NCBI RefSeq assembly: GCF_027172205.1
Contig: NC_070614.1
Coordinates: forward strand, 48,362,001 to 48,426,000
DNA from: Podarcis raffonei
Taxonomy: Eukaryota > Chordata > Lepidosauria > Squamata > Lacertidae
Length of the DNA: 64,000 nt
Reading direction: 5' to 3'
Shown: piece by piece, positions 22,426 to 34,619 of the stretch
How positions within the stretch are numbered: the first letter of the stretch is position 1
How the letters are laid out: every line of letters starts with the position of its first letter
Notes under the pieces: model-generated
Database searches by the model: none
Seen by the model: only the letters and a program-made list of their open reading frames with translations
Told to the model about the DNA's origin: nothing
Made by a program: the position numbers and the translations under genes

Positions 22426-25400
22426 TTATCTGGTTCTTCTCCTTATTAGCTGCTCCCTGCTGTTCAGCTCAGGCCTCAGCAGAATAATGTAACATTTGGG
22501 GGAAAAGATGCAGCCAAGTAAGCCAGCAGTGGAGGCCAAGATGGAGAAGATCTCCACAGCAACCATGTATTTCCCTTTGGTGCTCAAGTATGTTGGAACA
22601 AAGGACAACCAAACGCTGCAGAACATCAACATGCTGAAAGTGATGAACTTGGCTTCATTGAATGTGTCTGGCAGCTTCCTTGCCAGGAAAGCCACAATGA
22701 AGCTGATGGTAGCCAGAAGTCCAAGGTAGCCCAAGACAAGATAGAACATGAGGACAGAGCCTTCATTGCATTCTGCTACAATTTCTTCTGGCAGCGAATG
22801 CATGTCCAAATCTGGAAATGGAGGAGACCTTGCCAGCCACGTGGCACAAATGGCAGCTTGAATGAGGAAGGAGGAAACCACAGTGGAGTTGGTCACCCTT
22901 TTCCCCACCCACTTCCTCATGTTGGAGCCTGGCTTGGTGGCCATGAAAGCCAAAACCACAGTGATGGTTTTGGCTAAGACGCAAGAGACAGCCACTGAAA
23001 AGATGATTCCAAAAGAGGATTGTCGGAAAAGGCAGGACATCTTCTGAGGCTGCCCAATGAACGGAAAAGAGCAGAGGAAGCAGAGCAGGAGGGAAAGAAG
23101 GAGAATGTAGGTGAGGTCCCGGTTGTTGGCTTTGACTATGGGGGTATCTTTGTGCTTAATAAAAATTCCAATCACCATAGCTGTAATTAAGATGAAAGAA
23201 AGAGTAACCAAAGTTAAACTGATCCCTAAAGGCTCTTCATAGGACAGAAAACTTATTGACTTGGGAATGCATTTATCTTTTTCTTTGCCTGCATATTGTT
23301 TTTCTGGGCAATTGAAACAGTCATCCATATCTGGAAAAAAGAGGAGTTACCATTTTACTGAAAAGGCATGTATCAATTGGAGCCAATGGCCACAACTGTC
23401 TTTCAGCTTGAGGCTAGCTCATATTGCTCAAATCAAAAAATCATACCCTCTTCCCCCCCCCATGTGTGTGTGCCTTTTATCCAAAGAACCCAGGGAGCTA
23501 TAAAACATTAAGAATACCACATGGGCATATAAATGAAACATAATATTTTTTCCAGTGTGCATCACTTTACACTCGAATCACACTCCATTTTTCTTACCTC
23601 TGTCCTAGAAGGGGCTCCTTCCTCTTACCCCCCTTGATCGCTTAAACCTCACAAATTTTAGGATCTCCCAGCTTGTCCCTTCCCCAGACTGCTCCCCAGT
23701 GCCCCACCACCAGGATCCAGGATCTAAGTCTTCTTCTTCTATGCCATCCTTGGGGTGTTGTGGGCAGGGGGTACCCACTGCTCTCCCTCATCCACCCAGT
23801 CATTGACATACAAGGTCAAAATGAAACCCCAGCCCCTAATCTGGCTTCTGCATTTTGGACCAATTGAAGTTTTCACTTTAACACTCGAAGCTGGAGTACA
23901 TTGTGCATCATGTCACTTACCCTCTTGATCAGAAATCTTCCCTTCCGGGCATGGACCACAATCGAAGCAACAGAACTTTTCCCCTTCCTTCGCTTTTTTC
24001 TGATTGCCAGCATGGCAAGAATGAGTACACACAGAAAGGGGAAGCACCTATCCATAGAAAAAGAATGAGGGGGAGCAGAATTGTTATTTAAAAACCAGCT
24101 AACTGTAAATTGAAATACAATGATTTGACACTGAAGAACAGGGAGCACAGTAAAGGCAACAATCTGCCAGTCTTTCACTGCGCATGCCAAAGAGTTTTGT
24201 TACAAACGTTGGGTGCTTTCTCCTGTCTCTGCCGAGCAGTGGCAAGAGCCCATGGGGTCCCAAGCACTCACCAAGGGTCTGTGTTCCTTTGGAGAACTGA
24301 AGATATGGCAGAAACTGCCATGGCTTTAAGAAATATGGTTTATTCAACTATTCACACCTTCAGTCTGCATGCAGGGAGTCCACATCTTACAGCATGGTCA
24401 TTTCAAGAGGGACTTGTACCCCACAGCAGTGCAGCTTTGAAGTACAAGGCATCTCTGCAGCAATGCCTGCAAACAGCTTCCCCCAGACATGGATCTGAGC
24501 TCTTCTTCTTGCTTCATCTGCCCAGCTACCCTTGCTTGAAAAATCCCATTCCTTACCCCTCAAACAAACACCGCATCACCTTGGTAACATCTGACTCCCC
24601 AGGCCAAAGCATTTCTTTCTAATGACCCGTCAGCACCTTTTGTCATGTGAACAGATTTGCTCTTACTTTCATCCAAATCCCAATTAAACAAAATTCTAAC
24701 ATTTCTTCATTCCTAGGGTTTAGGGGGGTCCCCCATTTAAATTAAAACCGCATGTGTGCATCAATTGCTTGACTGATGAGAAGTTGAAGACCAGATAAAA
24801 AGGATGACTATTTCTACTCAGTGCATCATAGAAACGTGATGGCCAACTGGTGATGTATAGTCCAGGTTTGGACCATGAAGTAATGATAACTGGCCGAAAT
24901 TCATTAAGGCCTAGACAATATTTGCAACTCCACAGTAAACATACAACTGCTTTCAATTGATGGGAAGAACAGAGATATTCAACACCTCAAATGGATATTT
25001 TGTTTGTTTTTTTAAATCTGACATTAACAGTGCCTAATTACCATTGGCACAATAAGTTGCTTTGTAGTGTAAATTTCTGACCCTCAGATAATCTGCCCTA
25101 ATAATGAAATAGCCCAAGAGAATGCCCTGGAATCCACACCTGGTTAAACCGCCTATGCCATACAATCCTATCATCACTGATGAGGAATTTGTGTCCTTCT
25201 TTGGGATCCACCCTTCCAACCTTCACTTGAACAAAAGAGTTGTTGGGGAACATGACCATGTTCATGATGTCAAATCCAGCTCCTATTTCCCTCTTGTCAT
25301 TAAAAGTTACCAGTTCTCTAGCTGAGTTGTTAAATGAAATGTCTTGAAGAAATGGGTGGAGCTAGTTAACAGAGAAAAAGTAAAAAAAAAGAAAGAAGTA

Positions 25401-26912
25401 TATACTTAATATTATTATTACTGTTGTCATTTAGTGGAGACTGTCCAATTTTTTTGATGAAGATGCAATAAATTTGCAGGTGTAGAGTACTGAAAATGTA
25501 TAGATTCTCTTTCTCCTATCTCTCTTTCTGCCCCATCAAATATCTAAGTGGAAAACAGAAACCACAGACTTTGTCAATGAGTACTACCTACTGTTATTTG
25601 TACTCTTCAGTATTTAACTGTGACACCCTTTCTATGATATCCTTAAGCTGAAAAGAAAAATAACTTTACAATTTGTCGTAAAACAAAAGTGATGCAGCAA
25701 AGAAAACAGGAGACATCAGCAAAGAACAGCATCAAAACGATCAGAGCTAAACTAAAACCATTTTGGCTTTGAGTCCTGGAAGACCTGCTCCTTGTCTTTG
25801 CAGACCTTTTCCCATCTGGCCTTGGATGGCAGCGCCCCAATTGACTCCAGATACAAAAGCATACCTCCTACATTTCTCCAATGAAAATAGAGACATCCTA
25901 AGGAAAAGCTGGACATTCTGGGATCAAATCAGAAACCGGGACGGCTTCTGTAAATGTGGGACTGTGCCTGGAAAATGGGGACACCTGGAGCATCTGCAAA
26001 AGCTGAGGCTCCTGAAGAGGCCTGAGACCATCTTGGCTGTCTCTTAGTGCTTCTTCTTCTTCTTTGGCGATCACTCATCGCTGAGTAAGATTGACTTCCA
26101 AGAAGATGGTTTTAGCAAAGAGTCCGTAAGTGACGTGGAGGCCAATTCTCGATCCACATGTCCTTCCACAGTGGGGATGTTTATTTCTAGATGGGAGTTG
26201 ATCACGGTGTGGATTTGCCAAGCGTGCCTTCCTCTTAGCATGTTTCTCCCTTTTGTCCAGAGTTTGAGCATCTTCAAAGCCCATGAAACCTTGGGTAACG
26301 GCTGTTCTCCAATTGGAGCACTCACAGGCCAGGTTTTCTCAGTTCTCGGTGTTTATACTACATATTTTAAAGAATTGCCTTGAGAGAGTCTTCAAACCTA
26401 TTTTGTTGACCACCAGCATTACGCTTTCCATTTTTAAGTTCAGAATAGAGTAGTTTTCATAGTGCAGTCTCTTAGTGCAGTGCTGGGTCATTGAGCCTGA
26501 GCTTCCTCAACTGCTGCCTAACATGAACCACCATTGCAAAGATTGGCAGCAACAGCAGCATACGTGTTCTAGGCTTATGCTAATATGTTATTCTTTTGTT
26601 AGCTTTGCTGCTTTCAATGTGCACTCTGTACTTGACCTCCTTTGTACTGTTTTCTTCTGAAATCTTTAAGGTATTATTCTACCTTCTTGTTAATGTGATG
26701 CTTTTAATGTATACTTTATATTTGACTTTTTCCAGTAACCTTTTGTTCTGGATTGCTTTATTTGATGTTTGAACGTTTGGTAGAGACAAAAATTGTCATG
26801 CCTGCAGGCCAGGAGATTCGATAGATGATAGATAGATAGATGAAAGATAGATGATAGATAGATAGATGATAGATGATAGATAGATAGATAGATAGATGAT
26901 TGATAGATAGAT

Positions 26913-26967
<55 letters not shown>

Positions 26968-29566
26968 GATAGATAGATATAGACAGATCTTCTACTTGAC
27001 CATGAAAACAACAATGCCAAAGTGGTTTATAAAAAAATAAAGCAATTTCATAGTGGAGACATTACCTGCCAAGGTTGGAAATCGTGAAGTTGAATTCTTT
27101 TACCCCTCATCTTTTCTCTCTTATTGAATCTAGATGAGTGCAAGGCATGCAAAGCATGAGCCACAGAATAGGCAGCATTGTAGATACCATAGCTGTGGCC
27201 AGTCATGCGCATTTCAAAAACAGCCCCTGGAAGTCTCTCCAGCTTCTCCTCTCCAGTACATGTTCTATCAATTTTTGCTGCTGCTTCAGGATTTGGAAAT
27301 GAACAGTTGAATGCTTGCTCCCAGAAGTCCTTGAGGAAACCATCTCCTTGTGACCAATGAAGCCTTACATTCTGAAGATATGTCTGGAACCCTAAAGGTT
27401 CTTCTGAGTGAATTGCAAAGGAAATTGTGCCTTCAAATATTTCAAAATCCCAACCCCTTATGAGACCAGTTACTGAAAAATCAATCTGGGCTGTCATGAT
27501 CCACACCTTTCCAATTGAAGTGTTTTCCTTATATTCAGGAGCAACTACAACAATTAAAGTGATCAGCCACATTACAGTCATTGTTTCACCATATATAATA
27601 AATGTTCTCGCTTTCATATCCATGAAAGGCTTGTAAATATTTTGGGCCTGATCATTAAGAACTTCAAGGCCATGGAAATTGCCTTGGTTTGGGATTCTTT
27701 CTGAAAAAGCTGTGCATATTCCATTTTGAGAAAGCAATGGCTCCAGGGTCTGCAAGAAATGGTCTCCGCTTTCATCATCCACAGCAAGAAGCCCAATCCA
27801 GGTCCATCTAAAATGTTGCAGTAACCAGATGATCCCTGTATATTGGTGGGTCTCATTTGCAACCATGCTATAAAAGGAACGGGCCTGTGTTGTGACACTT
27901 TGCTCTGGAGCAAATGAACCATATGTGAGCTAAAAAGGAATGCACAGCTACTTTAGAGATGTTTTTAGCCAAACCATTCTGTGAGCTCCCTTTTTATGGA
28001 ATCAAGATTTGGGGAAGTAAAATACCAATCTATATTTCCAGCTCTGGTTGAAATGTGTTTGTTCAATCCTCGGCTTCAAATTTGGCAATATGATGCCTGG
28101 GAAACACAGATGGAAAATTAATCTGCCAGACACTCCCAGGGAATTTCCTGCTCATTTATAGTATCTATATTGAAGAATGTAGTGCAGGGGGGCACTCAGA
28201 AAAGGCCTATGGGGGGTGGATGAGTGGGAGAATGCCATCTTCCACATACTGTGTCCCCCAACTGTATGAAGCCAGTTTTATTTGGTTTTTCAAACATTAT
28301 AATTTTATTTTCTAAACAGTCATATTTCTCCCTCTGTGTCAGCTACACAATCTCTCCACGAATATCAATAAAATATGGAGTTGCATGTTGGATTTTGTGA
28401 AGGACCCAGTTCATAGTGCAAGGATCTTACCTGTGGGATCTTGTAGAGACTTAAGATGTCGGCCATATGAAAGGAGATATCAGAGGCAAGGCCCCCAATA
28501 ATGGCTATTAGGTTTTTCTGCGTGCCACATGCATAGTTGGGGAGAAATGTATGTGATTTGAAGAGCAGATCCAGAATGGTACGATAGGTCATCCTCTCAA
28601 TGTAGTAACTGTCGTAGATGTGGAATCCAAGTGTGACATTGGGCAAGACTTTGGGATTCTCATTTATCGCTTTTATAGCAAACACCAAGGCCAGGACATG
28701 CTGATAGAACTTTGTCACCATTCTGCAAAGAAAATCATAAGCTCTTTCACAACTAAATTCTACAGTGAGTGCGAAATATTTTATCACAGTGCTAGATGTG
28801 ACTGAAAACAAGAGAAGGAGATGGAAAAAGCAGTAAATTGCAAATCCATTTCAATTTGACATGTGTTCCATCCAGTTTCTCTCTAAATTTATCTTTTTAC
28901 TTTGTATGTTCCACTCTGGTAAAATCTAGGTTAGTATAAGCTAACAGCCTGCATAGTCCTTAACAACTGTCCCTAACTATGCTGAGTTGATTTCCCAGTT
29001 AGAAGATTAAACCAAAAGCACTCTGCTAAGCAACTAGAGAACATACTCTAATACCCACTTCTAATGAAGGAGAGTCCGCCATAGCCTTCATTTTATTTAA
29101 ACATTCACAGTTTATCATCTCAGTCAACTGTTTGGCTGTTATGGGTGCAGGATATTGGAGAATCTGCTCTAGTTGTGTAACTGCTCTAGTTGTGATCAGG
29201 AATATGATCTCCACATGTTCTTATGATGGGAGCTAGCTATAAACAAGAACACCATTTATGCTCTTTCAGAATTTTAATTCCTGTACTAAAATCCATAGGT
29301 TTCCAAGCTCACATGAACCCAGGAGGCAGGGAAGGAATCTCTTACATTGGAACATCAAAGCCTTGTTCCTCAGAAGGGTGGACCTGGAAGGACACTTTGT
29401 AGGAAAGAAAAAGGATCTGAGACGTAATCCCACCAATAATGAGACCTTCGGGTTGATACCACTCATGAGGCACTGGGAGGGCATCACTTCTAGGGCATGT
29501 AATGGTATTTGCCTTGCACACCATGTGTGATAACAAAAGTAGCAACACCACCACCAAAGCAGCCAT
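22426..29566 (-). CDS. V2R: V2R gene B: vomeronasal type-2 receptor, six exons, apparently intact
   Basis: Exons in gene order: 29346-29566, 28431-28722, 27066-27929, 25140-25361, 23921-24047 and 22426-23330, all with GT/AG sites and compatible phase, giving 876 residues. Exon 1 encodes signal peptide [19 protein letters not shown]. Exons 2-4 (about 75-533) form the ligand-binding lobes, with [16 protein letters not shown] and [14 protein letters not shown]. Exon 5 is the cysteine-rich linker ([13 protein letters not shown]). Exon 6 has seven membrane segments, [19 protein letters not shown] after TM1 and [17 protein letters not shown] at the end. It is the tandem twin of gene C. The 3' end lies 1.8 kb from a V segment on the opposite strand. 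Confidence 0.92.
24200..24625. repeat. Unclassified interspersed sequence in intron 4 of V2R B (also in C)
   Basis: The block from 'ttgggtgctttctcctgtct' to 'ccaggccaaagcatttcttt' recurs at 36412-36838 as part of the tandem duplication. It is denser in GC than the surrounding intron and has no recognised protein. It could be a dispersed repeat; I cannot name it. Confidence 0.3.
26815..26985. repeat. (GATA)n microsatellite in intron 3 of V2R B
   Basis: Long GATA arrays broken by GATGATA units. The matching array in gene C (38208-38300) is shorter and differently interrupted, as expected for a fast-changing repeat after duplication. Confidence 0.9.
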
Positions 29567-31016
29567 CTCTACAGATAGTCATCAACTTCCTTATAACTTT
29601 TCTTTAACATGTCAGTTAGCAAGCCTTGAGGGGAACAGCACTGCACTGATTTGATCAGATGATTAGCACAAATTCAAGGTATATAACCACATTCAGATTT
29701 GGGAAAACTGCTTGAGGTTGTCATGGAGAATCCATTATTTGAGGTAATTGCAGGAGTAATTACTTGTGCAAAGTCTGGTCTCTGAATGGCACCAGTAAAC
29801 ATGTTTCTCCACTCTTTTACTCCCTCATGGAAAAGCAGATAGCAGATGGGTTCACAATGATCTCAATGAAAAATAACAGGAGAGCTAAGACATAGGAACA
29901 AATGAGGGGGGACCTTTAGCTTATGAAACATGAGTTCTCTATTTCCTCAGTAACCCTTTTTTTCAGGCTGTAGCTGGCAGCTATACCTCAGGCCTATTTT
30001 TGCTTTCCCTTCAGTATAACATAAGGAATTTCTAGATCATTTTGTTATGTGCACTCTAACTTCACAGGATAAGAGATTTCATGTGCCAGCACCTATGTTT
30101 GGTTTGGCTACCTTACCATGAAAGTCAGCAGAGGCTGAGGGTTTGATGTGATATATTATTTTGTATTTACAAGTATATACAGGATGAGCATTAAATGGAA
30201 GGGCTCTTGCTACCTCATTAGGTTTCTACCCAAGTCCCAAACCCCATCCGAGTTTTGAATTCAGCATAGATAACAATTCAAATCTCCTTGGGTCTTCCCA
30301 GCCCAACCTGAGGTAGTTTGGACACTCTTTGCCTTTTAGGGGCAAATTTCCAAACAAAAAGCTCCGCGGGTTTAAGGTGGTCTTCCAAAAAGCTTAGGGG
30401 GTGATTCCCCCCGTTTCATGAAATATGGCAACCCTAGAATGTGGTGTATGTGGGACTTCCATTGGGATTGGTCCAGAAGCTGCAGCTGATGCAGAATGCT
30501 GTGACCACGTAGGTTAGAGAAGCACTTTGATACACAAATATTCCATATATGCTAAGGTAACTGTGTTAAAGATAAAAGTTTATTATGCATGAAATGTAAT
30601 GTTTGTATGTATAGCATTTAAAATGCTATATTGAGAAGCTTGTATCAGGCAAGTTTTCAGGGTTCAGATTTATTGTTTACTCATTGTTTATTGTTTAAAA
30701 TTCAAATGGCCTCCCTCCATCCCATGCTCAGAAATCAACCAGACTGGCAATTGAATCAACACGGGCCAAAGGACAACATCTCCTACCACGTGTGAGAGGA
30801 TGTGGCGAGTTCAAGGGGTGGAGGGAACCTCCAGTCTCCCAAACTCTGCTGCTGATCCCTTTCCCACAACAGCTGCCTAACTCTGCCTACTGGTAGGGAC
30901 AGCCCTTCTCAAGGAAAGATGTGAAAACTTAAATTGCTTCTATCGGCTATCCATAAGTTACAGAGAGCAGATTCTACAATCATTTATTGCATGGATGAGC
31001 AGCTATAATTTATTTA
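29567..31016. other. Region upstream of V2R B and junction of the two units
   Basis: There is no gene. The first kilobase is matched upstream of gene C (40848-41987). The part from about 30654 to 31016 lies between the units and contains 'agaaatcaaccagactggca', which resembles 11246-11266 ('agaaatcaacaagactggca'), tying the junction to the older V-segment neighbourhood. Confidence 0.5.
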
Positions 31017-31318
31017 GACTTAGATTTTCTTGCTGGCCCATGCTTTGTGTCCATAATTCCTATCCTGGTTCTTATCCATAGATATGGTGACCAACTGTTT
31101 GCCACCTCCCAAATCTAAAGTGGAGTGTGTATGCATAAAGAGATAAGGGTTACTCAAGGACTGCTTTGCCCCTTTATGATGAGCTGTATGTAAATTTGAA
31201 GGCTGTTTTCTCTTTATATCAGTGGCCACATCTCGCTGCACCAGCCACATCAGAAGGCATACCCTGTTTGCCCAACACATTTCCAATTAACCTCCCCCAC
31301 CCACAGACAAGGAAAGAC

Positions 31319-31726
31319 ATGATGCTTTTGTTTCCATTTGTGTTCACTTTAGCAACCTTCAAAGGTATTTTTTCAGATACAAGGGAGTGCACCACTCACA
31401 GAGTTATAGTCTTTCTTTTCCGGTGTCCAAGCAGACATCCAGCTTGTTGAGTCTGGAGGAGATGTCAAAAGGCCCAGACAGTTTCTCCGCCTCTCCTGTT
31501 GAACCTCTGGGTTCACCCTCAGCAGCTACTGCATGGATTGGGTACGACAGGCTCCAGGGAAGGGACTAGAATGGATTGCAAGGGATTGTGGTGGAAGTTC
31601 ACAATATTATGCTGAGCAAGTGAGAGGGCGCTTCACCATCTCCAAGGACGACTCTGCAAACATGGTATATCTGCAAATGAACAGCCTAAAACTTGAGGAC
31701 ACAGCTGTTTATTACTGTGCAAGAGA
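31319..31726 (+). pseudogene. IGHV clan III (VH3-like) pseudogene, copy of the 20.1-kb segment
   Basis: The leader exon 31319-31364 (MMLLFPFVFTLATFK) and the V region from 31434 follow the functional twin closely. Two changes disable it: the leader acceptor reads CCG instead of CAG at 31420-31422, and the codon after framework Cys22 is TGA (31500-31502) where the twin has CGA, a CpG-type transition. Everything else, including the CDR1 and CDR2 cysteines ([13 protein letters not shown]), FR3 and YYCAR, is kept, so inactivation followed the duplication and is recent relative to it. Confidence 0.92.
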
Positions 31727-31765
31727 CACAGTGAGAGGAAGTGAATCTGAATCCTAACAAAAACT
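31727..31765 (+). promoter_or_regulatory. V(D)J recombination signal of the VH3 pseudogene
   Basis: Heptamer CACAGTG at 31727-31733, a 23-bp spacer and nonamer ACAAAAACT at 31757-31765, identical to the signal of the intact twin. It looks competent although the V exon is dead. Confidence 0.9.
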
Positions 31766-32493
31766 TCCCTTTGCCCATAGCAGCTCTCTAAATTGAGTTA
31801 ACTGCACCAGATTGAATGAAGACATTACGAGAAGGGAAACAAATGCTTTATTTGGAAATCCTGCCAAACATCTTAAATAATAAAAAAGGCTAAGACTAAA
31901 ACCAAGAATTTGTCCCCCCAAAAATTAGTACATGATGCTCAACCAATGTTCTCATGACTTAATGATTTTTCTGTTACAGACATCCTTGCTACCCACCAAA
32001 CTTGCATTGCCCTTCTAACCCCCATGATCAATCCCCTTCCCAGGTAGAGAGTTCCAGAGGTGTGGAGTCACCACAGAAAAGGCCCTCTTTCCTATGCCTA
32101 TCAGTCCTCTGTCTTTCTCTCTTACACATATATATATTTCCCTTTCCACTATTTTGTCTACCTATAAGCCCCCTATCTCCAGACAGTACCTAATAATATC
32201 CAGCAACCACAGGGGATCACAATAGACAAGCGACAACGTGCCATTTGTGTATATAGCAGATAATTCATAATGGTCTACAGGTTGGAGCAGTGAGAGGGGT
32301 GAGGAAAGCAATGATATTGGCATAGTACTAACACACTGACAGAACCCATCTGGTGCTACCACTAGTGCACTGCACTGAACTTATCACTGCCTTGTCTTTC
32401 CCAATAAGCTGCAGTGAGAGGAGATCAGGCAAGCACTGCTGTCCCACTCTGCTGACCCTACTGCAGATAACTCATCAACAACAGCAGCAACAT

Positions 32494-33684
32494 AAAATCA
32501 TAGAATCATAGAATCATAGAGTTGGAAGAGACCACAAGGGCCATCGAGTCCAACCCCCTGCCAAGCAGGAAACACCATCAGAACACTCCTGACATATGGT
32601 TGTCAAGCCTCTGCTTAAAGACCTCCAAAGAAGGAGACTCCACCACACTCCTTGGCAGCAAATTCCACTGTCAAACAGCTCTTACTGTCAGGAAGTTCTT
32701 CCTAATGTTTAGGTGGAATCTTCTTTCCTGCAGTTTGGATCCATTGCTCTGTGTCCTCTTCTCTGGAGAAGGAGAAAACAACCTTTCTCCCTCCTCTATG
32801 TGACATCCTTTTATATATTTGAACATGGCTATCATATCACCCCTTAACCTCCTTTTCTCCAGGCTAAACATGCCCAGCTCCCTTAGCTGTTCCTCATAAG
32901 GCATCGTTTCCAGGCCTTTGACCATTTTGGTTGCCCTCCTCTGGACACGTTCCAGTTTGTCAGTGTCCTTCTTGAACTGTGGCGCCCAGAACTGGACACA
33001 GTACTCCAGGTGAGGTCTGACCAGAGCAGAATACAGTGGCACTATTACTTCCCTTGATCTAGATGCTATACTCCTATTGATGCAGCCCAGAATTGCATTG
33101 GCTTTTTTAGCTGCCGCGTCACACTGTTGGCTCATGTCAAGTTTGTGGTCAACCAAGACTCCTAGATCCTTTTCACATGTACTGCTCTCAAGCCAGGTGT
33201 CACCCATCTTGTATTTGTGCCTCTCATTTTTTTTGCCCAAGTGCAATACTTTACATTTTTCCCTGTTAAAATTCATCTTGTTTGTTTTGGCCCAGTTCTC
33301 CAATCTGTCAAGGTCGTTTTGAAGTGTGATCCTGTCCTCTGGGGTGTTAGCCACCCCTCCCAGTTTGGTGTCATCTGCAAATTTGATCAGGATGCCCTTG
33401 AGTCCATCATCCAAGTCGTTGATAAAGATGTTGAATAAGACCGGGCCCAAGACAGAACCCTGTGGCACCCCACTAGTCACTCTTCTCCAGGATGAAGAGG
33501 AACCATTGATGAGCACCCTTTGGGTTCGGTCAGTCAGCCAGTTACAAATCCACTGAGTGGTAGCAAAGTCAAGACCGCATTTTACCAGCTTCTTTACAAG
33601 AATATCATGGGGCACCTTGTCAAATGCCTTGCTGAAATCAAGGTAGGCTACATCCACTGTGTTCCCTTCATCTACCAGGCTACA
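32494..33684 (-). mobile_element. CR1 LINE, 5'-truncated, specific to unit 2
   Basis: The minus strand encodes CR1 reverse transcriptase: [30 protein letters not shown], the catalytic-type FADDTKLG, then [16 protein letters not shown], and [17 protein letters not shown] near the end. The 3' tail carries the repeated octamer 'atagaatc' unit typical of CR1. The aligned pre-insertion site in unit 1 is near 21305. The frame has at least one late stop relative to the family. There is no endonuclease part, so it is dead on arrival. Confidence 0.92.
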
Positions 33685-34213
33685 TCTACATATACTGCAT
33701 TGGACCATAGCAGAAAATTAACTCAAGAAAACTGCTCAAACCACACATGATCACTGGAGAATTAAACACAAAGAAGATATTTTGGCATTAACTTGTGACA
33801 CCGATTTGCTGTGTCAGTTTCTCAGTTTGGATGGGGATGCACGAAACACAAGGCTCACGGCACAAAATGGTACTAAACTAGCACTAAACTTGGGGGTGTA
33901 GGATCCAGAATGTCAGGGCCACACGTTAATGAAGCTTACTTTATTGGCAAGAGGAAATTTAACAAAATTCATGATGTGTAATGATTACCATCTCAAAAGC
34001 TACCTGTCCCTTTGGTGGGTAACTTAATTTCATCCTGAATTCTGTTGTCTACCAGTAAATGACAGAACATTAGAAAAGCAAAACAGAAATTTCAAATACG
34101 GGAATTCCATTATATGATCTCATCATCTGATGATGTAGCTTCAATGGAGCATTGTCCTAAATTATGAAAGTCAAATACATCAAAAGTACTTAGAAAAAAA
34201 CCAAAAGAACTTA

Positions 34214-34443
34214 CAGTGGGACCTTGGTTTGCAACTGCTTTGGATTACAACTGTTTTGGATTATAATCCTGTCCAACCCAGAAGTGTGTATCCCTTTTTT
34301 GGGATTACAACCCTTTTTAATATTATTCCAACCAATTTTTAGGGGGAGGACCCATTGGTGAAAGCACGCCTTGGGTTACAAACTGTTTTGGTTTACAACC
34401 GGACCTCCAGAACGGATTATGTTTGTAAACCAAGGTACCACTG
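34214..34443. mobile_element. TA-flanked MITE (unit 2)
   Basis: It is the orthologue of the element at 21836-22250 without the internal duplication. The ends are cagtgggaccttgg and ccaaggtaccactg. Confidence 0.65.
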
Positions 34444-34619
34444 CATATAATGACTGGCTTTATTATCTGTTCTACGTTGATGCAGAATACCACCTCATAT
34501 CCCCTCCTTTTTTTGAGATGAGCAGAATAGATTGGATTGGCATAGATAGTATTCCAACCCAGTTTCTGGATTGTGCCCTCTGTTTCTAATCCAAGTGATA
34601 TAATAAGAACTAGTTAGAG

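Larger units (their letters stand above)
19838..30653. repeat. Tandem segmental duplication, unit 1 (VH3 + V2R B)
   Basis: It starts near 'tagattttcttgctgaccca' and ends near 'tttaaaatgctatattgaga'. Every landmark recurs in the same order in unit 2 (31017-41987): VH3 segment, MITE, V2R exons 6 to 1, GATA repeats and the region upstream of exon 1. The offset is about 11.16 kb at the V segment and 12.19 kb at exon 6, the difference being mostly the CR1 inserted in unit 2. Confidence 0.85.

Noticed and set aside
26796-27020. Minus-strand frame of repeated YLSI units, resembling a repeat protein
   Set aside because: It is translated GATA microsatellite within intron 3 of V2R B.
32671-33708. A 345-codon frame as a host protein
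   Set aside because: Reverse transcriptase motifs and the octamer tail identify it as CR1 LINE.
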